Source: Candidatus Obscuribacter sp.
GTDB taxonomy: Bacteria > Cyanobacteriota > Vampirovibrionia > Obscuribacterales > Obscuribacteraceae
Assembly (NCBI GenBank): GCA_016718315.1
Contig: JADKDV010000005.1
Coordinates: 310,001 to 374,000 of the forward strand
Reading direction: 5' to 3'
DNA: 64,000 nt
A program made the position numbers and the translations under genes. Positions within the stretch are counted from its first letter, which is position 1. Every line of letters begins with the position of its first letter. Below are positions 8,458 through 17,292 of this stretch, one piece after another. Under the pieces are notes generated by a model. It ran no database searches and had not been told where the DNA came from. It saw only the letters and a program-made list of their open reading frames with translations.

Positions 8458-9873
8458 TCAGTGGCTGCCAGACTTGTCGATTGTGATTTTGTCAATCTCT
8501 TTGTTGTCCGGTGTGAGCTGACGCAAAGTCAGTCTGGCACCATCGACATCGATGACAGTAAAAGAGTTGTCCGTGATATTGAGACAACGGGTAAAGGACG
8601 ACCTGGTCGGCAGATGTCCTTCGTCCACCATGCGGCTACCAGAGCCTGTGACCACGTAGATGATGCCGTCTGGACTGGTGATTGTCCGTCCGTCATATTT
8701 GTCGTCGATGTTGAGTCGAGCGCTGACCGTGCCGTCGTTATTGAGTCTGAGACCACTGCTGCCACCATCGAGCTTGATGGGAGCGCTGCGCTCGTAGTAG
8801 TGGCAGTGACCGCCCAATACCAAGTCGACTTTGCCCTCCTGCAGTATGTCGGCAATCATGCGCATGCGCTGCTCGACATTGTATTTGCGGTCGGAGTTGA
8901 AGGGGGGCTGGTGGAATGTGACAATGCGCCACTGAGCATCACTGCCGGCTTGCAAGGCATCCTTGAGCCACTGCCGCACAAGGGGCTTGGTCCAGTCCAT
9001 GTGCATGTTGGCATCGAGCACGACAAAGTGGGCATTGCCAAAGCGGAAATGGAAATTGGAGCCATCACTCAAAGTGTTGCCTCGTAGCGCCAGCATCTTT
9101 TTGCGGTTGCGAGCGCTCGAAAGTAGACGTCCCATCAGTCCCTGGGGCAGCGCGGGACCGTTTGCCGGATGCGACCAGAAAAGATAAAAGCCAAACATGT
9201 CTGGAAATTTCTTCCAGTTGAGAGACTCGGTTTGCACCGGTGTGCCGACATCGTGATTGCCAGGGGCAGCCACTGTGATAGTCGAGCGCATCAGTGGCGC
9301 ACCATGCGATCTGGCACTTCGGTCGCTGTTGAGGATGGGGAAAAAGTTCTTGAGATACTCACCGACACGGCCACGGTCGTAGACCACGTCGCCCGGTATG
9401 AGCAAGAGCTGTGGCTGGTACGCCTGAATAGCGTGAGCATTGGCGCGAGCGCCCTTGCCACCATCACCGATGTCACCGATGGCGATGAAGCGCCAGGGTT
9501 GGTCCTTCCTGGGTGCAGCTTTGCCACTGGCTTCGAAGACTTTTACTTTGTCTTTGTAGACGCGGTAGGTAAAGCTCTTGCCTGCGGCAATCGGACCGAT
9601 AACAGCTTGATAGCGGTAATGGGGTGCGACTGAGCCACTGGTGCGTACCAGTGTGGGTATCAGCGAAACCTGCGGTTTCCAGCTTTGTGCCCCGGTCTCA
9701 TTGTCATTCTCGCCATAAGCGCTGTACTGCACCTGGAAGTCGCCTTCCATGTCGTAGGTATGCCAGAGCACTTCGTAGTGCTCGTTTGTGGTGACAGCAA
9801 ACTGCTGTCCCAGTTGTAGATAGGGTTTGACCAGGAAGAGCTTGCTCAGCTCTTCGGTTTTGACACTTTTCAT
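8458..9873 (-). CDS. Purple-acid-phosphatase-like metallophosphoesterase
   Basis: A 471-residue calcineurin-type phosphoesterase. Metal-binding blocks appear in order: AIGDIGDGG, IPGDVVYDRG, PGNHDVG, a His in VTFHQPPF, and GGHCHYYER. Before them (about residues 15-130) lies a beta-rich segment resembling the N-terminal fibronectin-like domain of purple acid phosphatases. The expected activity is hydrolysis of phosphate esters. No signal peptide is seen, so a cytoplasmic place is likely, unusual for this group. The start at 9873 is chosen for the Shine-Dalgarno AAAGGGA eight bases upstream; an open extension to 9930 would add 19 residues that read through the hairpin of the preceding gene. It is followed by the coaX fusion. 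Confidence 0.88.
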   Translation of the reverse strand: MKSVKTEELSKLFLVKPYLQLGQQFAVTTNEHYEVLWHTYDMEGDFQVQYSAYGENDNETGAQSWKPQVSLIPTLVRTSGSVAPHYRYQAVIGPIAAGKSFTYRVYKDKVKVFEASGKAAPRKDQPWRFIAIGDIGDGGKGARANAHAIQAYQPQLLLIPGDVVYDRGRVGEYLKNFFPILNSDRSARSHGAPLMRSTITVAAPGNHDVGTPVQTESLNWKKFPDMFGFYLFWSHPANGPALPQGLMGRLLSSARNRKKMLALRGNTLSDGSNFHFRFGNAHFVVLDANMHMDWTKPLVRQWLKDALQAGSDAQWRIVTFHQPPFNSDRKYNVEQRMRMIADILQEGKVDLVLGGHCHYYERSAPIKLDGGSSGLRLNNDGTVSARLNIDDKYDGRTITSPDGIIYVVTGSGSRMVDEGHLPTRSSFTRCLNITDNSFTVIDVDGARLTLRQLTPDNKEIDKITIDKSGSH

Positions 9874-9904
9874 TTTTTTGTCCCTTTCTGCCTGGCATGG
9901 CAGC

Positions 9905-9933
9905 AAAAAAGGGGCGGGACAAAGTCCCACCCC
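9905..9933 (-). terminator. Rho-independent terminator
   Basis: On the minus strand a GC-rich 10-bp stem with loop TTT is followed by TTTTTT. It closes the small membrane protein gene at 9956-10513 and lies just upstream of the phosphatase start, so the phosphatase needs its own promoter or read-through. Confidence 0.9.
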
Positions 9934-9955
9934 TCAGGCCATCAAAAAAGGCTTG

Positions 9956-10513
9956 TTACGGCTTGTCTTGCGGGTTTTGACCCGAGCCTTGATCTTCGCC
10001 GCTTTGATCCGGGTTTTGGTCCGGACCTTCAAGCTGTTCGGGTTGTTGTTGTTGTTGTTCTGCTTCTTGCTTCTGGCGGGCAGCTTTGGCTGCTTTGGCA
10101 GCTTCGGCGGCGGCCTTGAGCAAAAGACCGGCGATGACGATGCCAAAGCAAAGGCCCAGCACGAGGTCTACCACGAGGGTGACAAGACCAGCGCCAAAGG
10201 CCGCACCGAAGGTGTGTACCGTGAGGACCTGGGGCAGCACGGCGGAGACGCCGAGAAGGGCGAAGGCTGGTAGCACGAAGAGGCCAGCAACAGCGACGAC
10301 AAAGCCCACGACGCCACCGAGGATGGAAGTGGCAAAACGCATGGCGTGACGCAGACCCATGCCAATAAGGGTGAAGAGCGTGGCGACGATGAGGGCGTTT
10401 TGCAGACCGGCGGCCAGGACGATGTTGTCGAAATGGGGCAGGATCAGACCGACGGCGAAAGTGAGGACGAGGACGCGGATGACCCAGAACAGGACGTTGT
10501 AAACGGATTTCAT
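9956..10513 (-). CDS. Small four-helix membrane protein with Gln/Glu-rich tail
   Basis: About 185 residues. Four hydrophobic helices occupy roughly residues 5-135, then an Ala/Lys helix (AAAEAAKAAKAARQKQEAE), a run of Gln, and a polar tail rich in Pro, Asp, Gln and Gly. The arrangement recalls the 4-TM family annotated as mycobacterial-type phage holin (Phage_holin_4_2), but I cannot confirm that. The ATG at 10513 follows TTTTGGAG six bases away and is preferred over the upstream extension. The Gln run comes from a GTT triplet repeat at 10040-10057 and may vary in length. Its upstream region shares a two-block element with the htpX-like gene. Confidence 0.72.
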   Translation of the reverse strand: MKSVYNVLFWVIRVLVLTFAVGLILPHFDNIVLAAGLQNALIVATLFTLIGMGLRHAMRFATSILGGVVGFVVAVAGLFVLPAFALLGVSAVLPQVLTVHTFGAAFGAGLVTLVVDLVLGLCFGIVIAGLLLKAAAEAAKAAKAARQKQEAEQQQQQPEQLEGPDQNPDQSGEDQGSGQNPQDKP

Positions 10514-10560
10514 GATTTCTCCAAAATGGAGCACCGGATGAGAGGCTGCTCTCAAGTAAC

Positions 10561-10614
10561 CACCATGTGCGACGTCATCCGATAAACCGGCGCACACTGC
10601 TAGCCAGGACACAA
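10561..10614 (-). promoter_or_regulatory. Two-block upstream element shared with the htpX-like gene
   Basis: On the minus strand TTGTGTCCTGG (10614-10604) and GTCGCACATGGTG (10573-10561) are separated by 30 bases. The second block ends 47 bases before the start codon. The same two blocks occur at 25391-25445 with a 31-base spacer and 46 bases to the start. It may be a promoter or a regulator site. Confidence 0.5.
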
Positions 10615-10639
10615 CTGCAAAAGAGGCTAAAGCTCTCAA

Positions 10640-11356
10640 AAGCAGGTTGGGATGTAGGCGGGGTCAGATATTGGTGGAAAACTTATAGTGAGTTAAAAGA
10701 AAGAGAGCAGCTATTTTTAGTGCTTAGCTATAGCTCTTATCAAGACTCTTGCCAAGAAGTGAGCTGTGTATATACTCTCTCGTAATTGCCAACTGGCTTG
10801 AAAAGTCATTTTTGGGCTTGACCGCTAAGGCAATCTCAAGCCAGGTTGAGGTAGGTTTTATCAATCAGTCGCGCTAGGTGAGCTAGCGGTTAATTGCTGC
10901 GATTTGCTAGCTGCTATTGCATTTGTCGGCTTTTATACCGACCATTTTTTGCTTGTTTGTGTGTCCCAAAAACAGCCGTGTGCAGAGTTTTAAACCGGGC
11001 GGAGTCCGGCAGTCGGCAAATAGCTTGATTGAGACTTGTAAAGTGGTTTTTGGTAAACCATTCCTTCTGCTTCTCAGGATTTGTTATCAAGAAGTACCCC
11101 TTTTATTTCCATCCCCGATTTTTTAATCACTTCCAACTCCCTTTCCTCTTCTTGAGCTTTTATGGCCTGATTTGCTTCAGCTAGAAGTGCACGGTCATGC
11201 AAGTTTGGGTCGAGGTAGGAACTGTTGGAGAGATTGCCGCCATGGAAGGGGTGTCTGTGGAAGCCACAAGTTGACTTCTGGCAGGCAAAAGATGGCGCGA
11301 GGCAACCGAATCTGCCGAATCAGCGGCAGTTCGTAGCAATCAGAAAGGACATTGCT
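10640..11356 (+). other. Long leader and intergenic region before the sigma factor gene
   Basis: No convincing gene. A terminator-like hairpin, GTCGG/CCGAC (10924-10928 with 10938-10942) followed by six T at 10945-10950, points along the plus strand about 400 bases before the sigma factor start. It could end a small RNA or act as an attenuator of the sigma factor. The open frame at 11225 in phase with the gene is probably untranslated leader. Confidence 0.45.
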
Positions 11357-12214
11357 ATGGAGACAGAAGGTTACGAAGTCTACAGCGACCCTGCCTTTCA
11401 GCGCTTTTTGCGCGGAATTGGCAAGGCTCCTTTTACCAGCCCTGAAGAAGAGCGCAGTCTCTACGAACAGCTGAAGCAGCCGGGTGTGCTGCGTCAGCGC
11501 GCGCAGAAACGTCTCGTGGAGTCGCATATGCGTCTTGTGGTGGCTGTTGCTGCCAACTACCTCGGTCGCGGTATCTCGCTGCAAGACCTGGTGCAGGATG
11601 GTGTTGTGGGTCTCTATGACGCTCTCGATAAGTTTGAGCCGGACAAAGGCCGGTTTAAGACTTATGCGGGCTGGTGGGTGCGCATGCGTATCTCCGAATC
11701 CCTCGCCAACCTGTCGCGCACTGTGCGTCTGCCAGCTCCTGTGCAAGCAAAGCTGCGGGCTCTCAAAAAGCTGCAGGATGAATTTGCTCGCCGCGGCGTC
11801 ATGCCCACAAGCGAGGCGCTGGCCAGCTCTCTGGGGGTGGATGTGCAAAAGCTCAGTCAGCTCGAAATGGCCGCTCTCGGGACTACCTCTCTCGATAGCC
11901 CCATGACGAGTGATGATGATGACCTGACTCTGGTCGATGTAATCGCCGACGACAACGTCCCCGACCCGACCGAAGCGATGGACAGGGAAACGACCATCGC
12001 CGCTCTGCGTCAGGCTCTCGATACTCTCGAAGAGCGTGAAAAGGACATCGTCCTGAAGCGCTTTGGCTTTGTCGGTGATGGCGAGCAAACACTGGAGCAG
12101 CTCAGTGTCACTCACGGCGTTAGCCGCGAGCGCATTCGTCAGATTGAGGCCAAGGCCTTGCAGAAGCTGCGCACCGTCAACGGCGGCAATTTGCTCAAGC
12201 TTTTGGCGAGCTAA
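11357..12214 (+). CDS. Alternative sigma-70 family RNA polymerase sigma factor
   Basis: 285 residues, shorter than a housekeeping RpoD and without region 1.1. Region 2 is clear: RLVESHMRLVVAVAANYLGR, then SLQDLVQDGVVGLYDALDKF and GRFKTYAGWWVRMRI (core binding, -10 recognition and melting). Region 3 follows, and region 4 ends with EEREKDIVLKRFGFVGDG and GVSRERIRQIEAKALQKLR, the -35 helix-turn-helix. It resembles the RpoD-like group 2/3 factors of cyanobacteria. The ATG at 11357 has AGAAAGGAC just upstream, favoured over the open frame from 11225. It is monocistronic with a strong terminator. Its long leader with a hairpin suggests regulated expression. Its targets may include the C-rich-codon genes of this window, but that is a guess. 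Confidence 0.92.
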   Translation: METEGYEVYSDPAFQRFLRGIGKAPFTSPEEERSLYEQLKQPGVLRQRAQKRLVESHMRLVVAVAANYLGRGISLQDLVQDGVVGLYDALDKFEPDKGRFKTYAGWWVRMRISESLANLSRTVRLPAPVQAKLRALKKLQDEFARRGVMPTSEALASSLGVDVQKLSQLEMAALGTTSLDSPMTSDDDDLTLVDVIADDNVPDPTEAMDRETTIAALRQALDTLEEREKDIVLKRFGFVGDGEQTLEQLSVTHGVSRERIRQIEAKALQKLRTVNGGNLLKLLAS

Positions 12215-12263
12215 TAGACTGTCGGTCCTGAACTTGGCTTGACCCTGACTGGACCCTGACTCT

Positions 12264-12306
12264 GTGGAGAGATTGGCTTTTGGCCTTTCTCTCCACGTTT
12301 TTTTTT
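12264..12306 (+). terminator. Rho-independent terminator of the sigma factor gene
   Basis: GTGGAGAGA pairs with TCTCTCCAC, with an inner TTGGC/GGCC stem, and runs into nine T. Confidence 0.9.
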
Positions 12307-12405
12307 GTCTGTTGTACTATGATGGGTAGTAGGCGTGGCGTAAAAAAATGAGATTCAAAAAAAGTAAATACAGTCTAAAAAAATATTGTGCTATGCAGAT
12401 AAACC

Positions 12406-13521
12406 TTATCCGGCTGGATCCTCTCCGATTTGGATCGGTCTTACCCAGGCTTTGAGGTCTGGCAGCTCATGAGCGCGTTCTGAGCCTGCAAGCAACTGTT
12501 CGTAGCAATCAAGTAAGTGCACGTTGTCTGGATGAGTGGGAAATGCCCGGGCGTGATCATAAGCATGCTCCAGAAGGGCTTCGGCTAACTGTTTGTCACC
12601 TTGCACGAGATAAGCACTGGCTAGATTGGTGACTGTATTAATACAAAAACCGGTGTAACAATCTTCTCCATTCATGTGCTCCAGGGCAAGCTTGGTCAGT
12701 GCATCGGCATTGGCCTTGCGATCGGTTTGCAAATAAATGGTGGCTTTTAAAATATAGGCGGTGATTTTGAGATTGACAAAACTTTCTTCCATCAGCTCAA
12801 TTGGCTTGGTTTGCTCGTCTATGAGAGCCAGAGCCTGATCGAGTTTGGCTTCGCTAGCAGCGAGATTGTCTCTGCATAAATCAATCTCGGCTAGATTGAC
12901 CAGTGGAAAGGCAGTACCAGAGCGCTGTTTCGGCTTGAGATTGGACCAGATTGTTTTGGCCTTGAGGGCATTGATTTCTGCTGCTTCTAGCTCATCCTGA
13001 CGCAGATGGGCGTAGGCTAGATTATTGAGATAAATGGCTGCCAGGCAGGATTTTGCCAGACGTTTGTCCTTTTTGATGTATTGCACTAGTTCGTCGTACA
13101 TCAATTCGGCTTCGGCAAACTGACCTGTGGCCACTTTTAGAACAGCCAGATTGGAGACTGCTGTGCAATAGCTCCAGTCCTTACGCAAGCCCAGCCGACG
13201 CACGATATTGATTGAGCGCGACATCATTTTTTCGGCCTGATAAAAGCGACGCTCTCTCATCATGGTGATGGTGCGCATAATTGGCGGTGAAAGTATCAAA
13301 TAACTGGCGAAAGCATAGGTAAATGCCAGCAAAAGTGATAACGAAAAAATGAGACTGCCGTAGGTACCAAAAGTCAGAGTCTCTGGTATGGCGATACTCA
13401 GGCAAAAAATGGCAGCACCAAAGCAAAAAAGCACATAAAGCCAACAAAACGCTGTATAGGCAAGCTGCCGCGAAGGTAGCCAGCGTCTTTGTTTTGTTAG
13501 TCGTATGCTGGTGCCAGTCAT
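12406..13521 (-). CDS. Membrane-anchored TPR protein
   Basis: 371 residues. Two hydrophobic helices (about 20-45 and 55-78) anchor it, followed from about residue 85 by helical repeats of TPR type, for example SNLAVLKVATGQFAEAELMYDELV, NNLAYAHLRQDELEAAEINAL and NLASAYLVQGDKQLAEALLEHA. Such proteins serve as scaffolds; no partner can be named. A good Shine-Dalgarno (AGAGGAC) precedes the ATG. T-rich codon style as in the core genes. No clear terminator; several T tracts on the minus strand follow the stop at 12320-12385. Confidence 0.82.
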   Translation of the reverse strand: MTGTSIRLTKQRRWLPSRQLAYTAFCWLYVLFCFGAAIFCLSIAIPETLTFGTYGSLIFSLSLLLAFTYAFASYLILSPPIMRTITMMRERRFYQAEKMMSRSINIVRRLGLRKDWSYCTAVSNLAVLKVATGQFAEAELMYDELVQYIKKDKRLAKSCLAAIYLNNLAYAHLRQDELEAAEINALKAKTIWSNLKPKQRSGTAFPLVNLAEIDLCRDNLAASEAKLDQALALIDEQTKPIELMEESFVNLKITAYILKATIYLQTDRKANADALTKLALEHMNGEDCYTGFCINTVTNLASAYLVQGDKQLAEALLEHAYDHARAFPTHPDNVHLLDCYEQLLAGSERAHELPDLKAWVRPIQIGEDPAG

Positions 13522-13655
13522 TGATGTCCTCTATTGCAATTTACCACCACACAACTGGGCGCTAACCTCCTTACTGTAACGAACTCTGCTGATTGGCGCT
13601 GATGCGGACAAGTTGCCGCTAAGCAGGAGGGTGCGGGCACAAAATCAAATGAGAA

Positions 13656-13687
13656 AGAGGCTGCTTTTGCAAGCAAAAACAGCCTCT
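13656..13687 (-). terminator. Hairpin terminator
   Basis: AGAGGCTG (13656-13663) pairs with CAGCCTCT (13680-13687), and the inner bases TTTTGC/GCAAAA extend the stem. On the minus strand it runs into TTCTCATTT, a weak T tract. It follows the small membrane protein gene. Confidence 0.7.
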
Positions 13688-13711
13688 CCTCAAGAGTGTG
13701 CCGCTAAGAGC

Positions 13712-13975
13712 TTAGCTGCGGTTGGTCATCAGAAGTTCCATGACGAACAGGATGATGAACCACAGCAGAACCGAGAAGCCGATACCCGCCAGCATGGCCA
13801 GGATATAGACGACAACAGTCGAGCTCAGGGCGTAGACAGCGGCGTGGGCAGCGTTGCGCAGACCGTTGGACGAAATGCGGCTGACCTCGCCAGAGAACAT
13901 CGCTTGGATCTGACGACCCGCAATGTTGCCGATGATTGAAAAGACGATGAGAAGAACAAGTGCCATGATGTTCAT
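13712..13975 (-). CDS. Small membrane protein, two to three helices, unknown function
   Basis: 87 residues beginning MNIMALVLLIVFSIIGNIAG. Hydrophobic helices lie at about 3-20 and 48-80, with a short polar link (RQIQAMFSGEVSRISSNGLRN). I know no family for it. The ATG at 13975 has CTGGAG eight bases upstream, while the open frame to 14065 has no ribosome site. C-rich codons and a following hairpin match the second gene style of the window. Confidence 0.72.
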   Translation of the reverse strand: MNIMALVLLIVFSIIGNIAGRQIQAMFSGEVSRISSNGLRNAAHAAVYALSSTVVVYILAMLAGIGFSVLLWFIILFVMELLMTNRS

Positions 13976-14389
13976 GGTGTACTCCAGGGTGATTACACCT
14001 GCTTTTGGGGCAGGCAAGGGATTCTGGGCTAATCTCGAGCAAGACCAGGCAAAGCAGAGTCTCATGGCATAACCAATTGGCTGACTGGGTCAGTGAGCAA
14101 TTGGGTTAGAGACAATGCGATGAGTTGCTGTAAGAAAAATCCAGAAAAGAAAAAAGAAGAAAACACCATGTCATAGAGGATCCGCAGGCCCGACATCATC
14201 TCTTTGTCGATAAGCAGCGCTTAATGGTAGCGGGCGATCCAGGTCCAGCTCTCAGGACAGCACTTATGGCTTTGCCTCAATCCCTGGTCAGTGCACTGTT
14301 AACGCCCATGCCATGGTGGACTGGCTGGCTCTTGGCTAGCCCATGTGCGCCATGATGCAGCATAGATTTTGCTAAGCTATTTTGTCTGA
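13976..14389 (-). other. Intergenic region, promoter of the small membrane protein
   Basis: About 410 bases between two minus-strand genes. No open frame with a ribosome site was found. A GGCTGGCTCTTGGCTAGCC inverted stretch near 14322-14340 may be part of the end of the OmpA-type gene's transcript. Confidence 0.4.
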
Positions 14390-15985
14390 CTATTTCTCAA
14401 GAAATAAACCGAACTCACCACGAGCCCAGTCGCGATCTTTTTTCAGTTGCATTTTTTCTTGGTCGGTCATAGCTGGTACAACTCGTTTGCCTTCAGCGTT
14501 GAGATTTTTGCGATTAGCTTGATTGTTTGAGACTCTGTCCCAATTTGCTTGCTGTCTGCTGTCACCGTTTTCGGAGGCGGTTTCAACGTTTTCTTCCAGC
14601 TCTACTGGTTCCATGCCCTCGTCGCTCAATGGTCCTATCTCTTGCAAGGCTGCTGGTAGAGCATCGCCAGCTTCTTTTGAGGCTTGTTGTAACTGGGCTC
14701 TGCCAGCGGTCATACCGTTCTGTAGTCTTGTCACTGGACCGGTTTGTTCGGATTGATCTTTGATTGCTTCAGCCAGCGCTGCGGCTTTTGCTGCTGCCAA
14801 TTTTTGAGTGACTGAAACATTGGTATCGATAAAAATTTCTACACGGCGATTTTGAGCCCGTCCGATTACGTTGTCCGCTCCACCTGCAAGGCTATTGGGC
14901 GCCAGTGGTTTACGCCCACCAACTCCTTCTACCTCGATTTCGACATTGTGCATGGAGCCGTGCTTGACCAGCCATTCTTTGAGTACGTCCCCACGGGCTT
15001 TGCTGAGTTTTGTGTTGTAGTGATCAAAGCCCAGATTGTCTGTGTGTACTCTGATAATCAGAGGGTGGTCAGCCATTTTGGCTACATGGGGCAAAAGCTC
15101 TTCCAGTAGGTTGTCGGCCTTGATGGCAAAGACGGCGTGATCGTTGATAAAGAGTTTGTCCGACGGCAAAATGTAGGTGACAAAGCCACTGCTCTGGACT
15201 ACTTTGAAGTTTACTGGAGCGGCAATTACTTTGGGTAAGACATAGTCATAGCGCCTTTGAGCGGCTTCTTTGATCGCTTTGACTTCTGCATCGTTGCTAA
15301 AATTGGCGCCAATATGCTTGTTTGTAGCCGGATCTTGTACTGGTGCTGCACTACCAGTGAAGGTTTTTTCCTCACCAGCTTTGGCGGTCGTGTCAGCGCT
15401 CACCTGATTGTTTGTTGGCGTGCTTTTTTCATTTGGCTCATTTTTTTGAGTCTTGAGAGGGGCAACTGTTTTGGGCTTGGGCACAAAATCATCGGCACTG
15501 GTGTGAATTACCACATCAGGAGCAACCCGAGCCGGTTGTCCTGGTCTAGCTGGTGGCTCTAGCTGAGCTGACATAGCAGCGGGTGTCGTTTTGAGATTTT
15601 GTGACTTAACTGGCTTAATGGAGTGTTTGGGCGTCAAAGTTGCGCCGGGATCGAGCGCAGCGTCAATCACGACTGGTCTGCCATTGCTCGTCGGATAGTA
15701 AATTTTGCCCAGCGGAGCACTGGTGGCATCGACTCGACTGTTAGAGTTTGGACTGGTCGGTATAAATATTGCAGGTGCTTGAGCTTTTGGTGCTGTCTCT
15801 TTTAATTGTCCTGGCTTTTGCGTTTTTGCCGCAGGGGCAGGCAAATTGCTGGCGGGTGCCATATAGAGCTTAAAGCCGTTTTGGGCGCTGGCTGCACTGG
15901 CAAATAAAAGGCTGAGCGATAGTGTCCAGCTCAATTTGAATGAGATGGGGCACCAATTGCAATTCTGTCTGTCTCTATTTTGCAC
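14390..15985 (-). CDS. Secreted OmpA-family (peptidoglycan-binding) protein
   Basis: About 531 residues. A signal peptide ends near ASAASAQ, then a Pro/Ala/Lys-rich low-complexity stretch runs to about residue 220. An OmpA-C domain follows (roughly 260-400): LIIRVHTDNLGFDHYNTKLS, RGDVLKEWLVKHG and GRAQNRRVEIFI, where Asp and Arg bind peptidoglycan. After it come about 130 residues rich in Gln, Glu and Ala. The start is a GTG at 15985 with GGGAG 12 bases before it; longer starts would overlap the divergent gene. It probably tethers the outer layer or a periplasmic complex to the wall. Divergent from the secreted protein at 16065. Confidence 0.82.
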   Translation of the reverse strand: MQNRDRQNCNWCPISFKLSWTLSLSLLFASAASAQNGFKLYMAPASNLPAPAAKTQKPGQLKETAPKAQAPAIFIPTSPNSNSRVDATSAPLGKIYYPTSNGRPVVIDAALDPGATLTPKHSIKPVKSQNLKTTPAAMSAQLEPPARPGQPARVAPDVVIHTSADDFVPKPKTVAPLKTQKNEPNEKSTPTNNQVSADTTAKAGEEKTFTGSAAPVQDPATNKHIGANFSNDAEVKAIKEAAQRRYDYVLPKVIAAPVNFKVVQSSGFVTYILPSDKLFINDHAVFAIKADNLLEELLPHVAKMADHPLIIRVHTDNLGFDHYNTKLSKARGDVLKEWLVKHGSMHNVEIEVEGVGGRKPLAPNSLAGGADNVIGRAQNRRVEIFIDTNVSVTQKLAAAKAAALAEAIKDQSEQTGPVTRLQNGMTAGRAQLQQASKEAGDALPAALQEIGPLSDEGMEPVELEENVETASENGDSRQQANWDRVSNNQANRKNLNAEGKRVVPAMTDQEKMQLKKDRDWARGEFGLFLEK

Positions 15986-16064
15986 GGGCTGATCATACTC
16001 CCTAAGGTAGACATTCACACTAGCGGTGCATAATGTACAGAAGTCCAAAGGTAAAAATCTCCCC

Positions 16065-16889
16065 ATGTTTTTAGCAAAAACTCCAAGAATTGTCGTGTTT
16101 GGCTTAACTGCTTTTGTCGCATTGTGTTGTCTGGCGCCGGGCGCGCTAGCTACTGAGCCACTGCCGTCGGCTAAGTCAACCAAAATCAAAGCCTGGCATT
16201 TGCTGCTTGAGTCCAGTGCCAACGGCAAATATGACTTTTTACTGGCACCGCAAGGTGTGCGCCTCAGCAATAAATCTTTTGATATTACGCTGGTGGCAAA
16301 GGCACCACAGTGGCGCTTTTATGCCATCCGCGAAAGCGCCAAAGAAATAGCCAGTTGCACCCTGGCGCAGTTCAAAACAATGGTTGTGCCTTCTTTTACC
16401 ATGGCTGGAATTACCCAGGAACTTAAAACTCCCAGCCAGACTGTGTCTTTTGTCGACAAAGATAAACTGCCGGCCTTTAGATATATTTTTGCAATTAAGG
16501 GCACCAGCGAACTCTTCTGGCAGAGCGGCAAAAGAGAGAGAGCAACAATCAATGCTGTCGAAATCGAGAGTGTCAGATTCCCGCTAGATCAGGCTGTAGA
16601 GCCTGCTATATCGCGCTTTCTCAATTTGCCATTCTTGCCTGGAGTACCGAGCCAGGTCGTGACAGTCACAGGTAAACAACGCGGCTGGCAGTTGCGCACC
16701 ACTAGTAAATTGCAGACCGAAGTGGCTCCTCAGGTGTTTGACCCACCTCAGAGTGGCTACCGCAATGTTGGCACAATTGACCGGTCATTTTTGGGAAAGT
16801 CGGCAATGACAGGGTTTGACGGGCTTACTGATTTGCTTGACGTGGAAAAAGAAGACAGTAAACCGAAGCACGTTCGCCAGCCTCGCTAA
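16065..16889 (+). CDS. Secreted protein of unknown function
   Basis: 274 residues with a clear signal peptide (MFLAKTPRIVVFGLTAFVA then CCLAPGALATEP). The mature part is beta-rich and contains WRFYAIRESAKEIASCTLAQF and KGTSELFWQSGKRERATINA. I recognise no family; the pattern of beta strands resembles periplasmic lipoprotein-carrier or DUF4412-like folds, without motif support. The ATG at 16065 is chosen because it begins the signal peptide; a GTG at 16026 is in frame. Divergent from the OmpA-type gene, sharing an 80-base promoter region. Confidence 0.7.
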   Translation: MFLAKTPRIVVFGLTAFVALCCLAPGALATEPLPSAKSTKIKAWHLLLESSANGKYDFLLAPQGVRLSNKSFDITLVAKAPQWRFYAIRESAKEIASCTLAQFKTMVVPSFTMAGITQELKTPSQTVSFVDKDKLPAFRYIFAIKGTSELFWQSGKRERATINAVEIESVRFPLDQAVEPAISRFLNLPFLPGVPSQVVTVTGKQRGWQLRTTSKLQTEVAPQVFDPPQSGYRNVGTIDRSFLGKSAMTGFDGLTDLLDVEKEDSKPKHVRQPR

Positions 16890-17292
16890 CCCGGTGAATA
16901 AAACTTATACTTCGCGCGAGCGTGCGGAGATCTTCGCTCTTATTAGTTATTTATGGCGCGTAGAGCTTCTTGAGGTTTGTAAGAAATATAGCTTTACCTG
17001 ACGGGCGCACGGTTTATACGAAATCTCATTTTGGTTTAAGGCTTGGCTTCAGGTACCGTCGAATTATCTTCAACTCCACCTTAATGCCAGAAAAACCAAA
17101 GACCCTGTAAAAATCACAACATCGCTAACGCTCTTTGACACTGACGTGTCGTAAGTGAAAAACGCGATTTTGTGGGCTGGTTTGGGTGAAGTTTTAGACG
17201 ATGGTAGATGGGTCTCCGCTACTGTCGGAAATCTGCTGCGCCTGGCGCCTCGGATTTTAAGCTGGAGATATGCACAAGACTGGAGAAGCCTC
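16890..17292 (+). other. Intergenic region, no gene seen
   Basis: About 400 bases. A short inverted repeat GACACTGACGTGTC lies at about 17138-17151, within TTTGACACTGACGTGTCG. It could be an operator or part of a -35 region for the gene at 17293, but no matching -10 box is evident. Confidence 0.4.

Noticed and set aside
13568..13575. Perfect AAGGAGGT on the minus strand upstream of the TPR gene at 13521
   Set aside because: Only tiny frames follow (a GTG with two Trp codons then stop), and the TPR gene has its own AGAGGAC site; probably chance.
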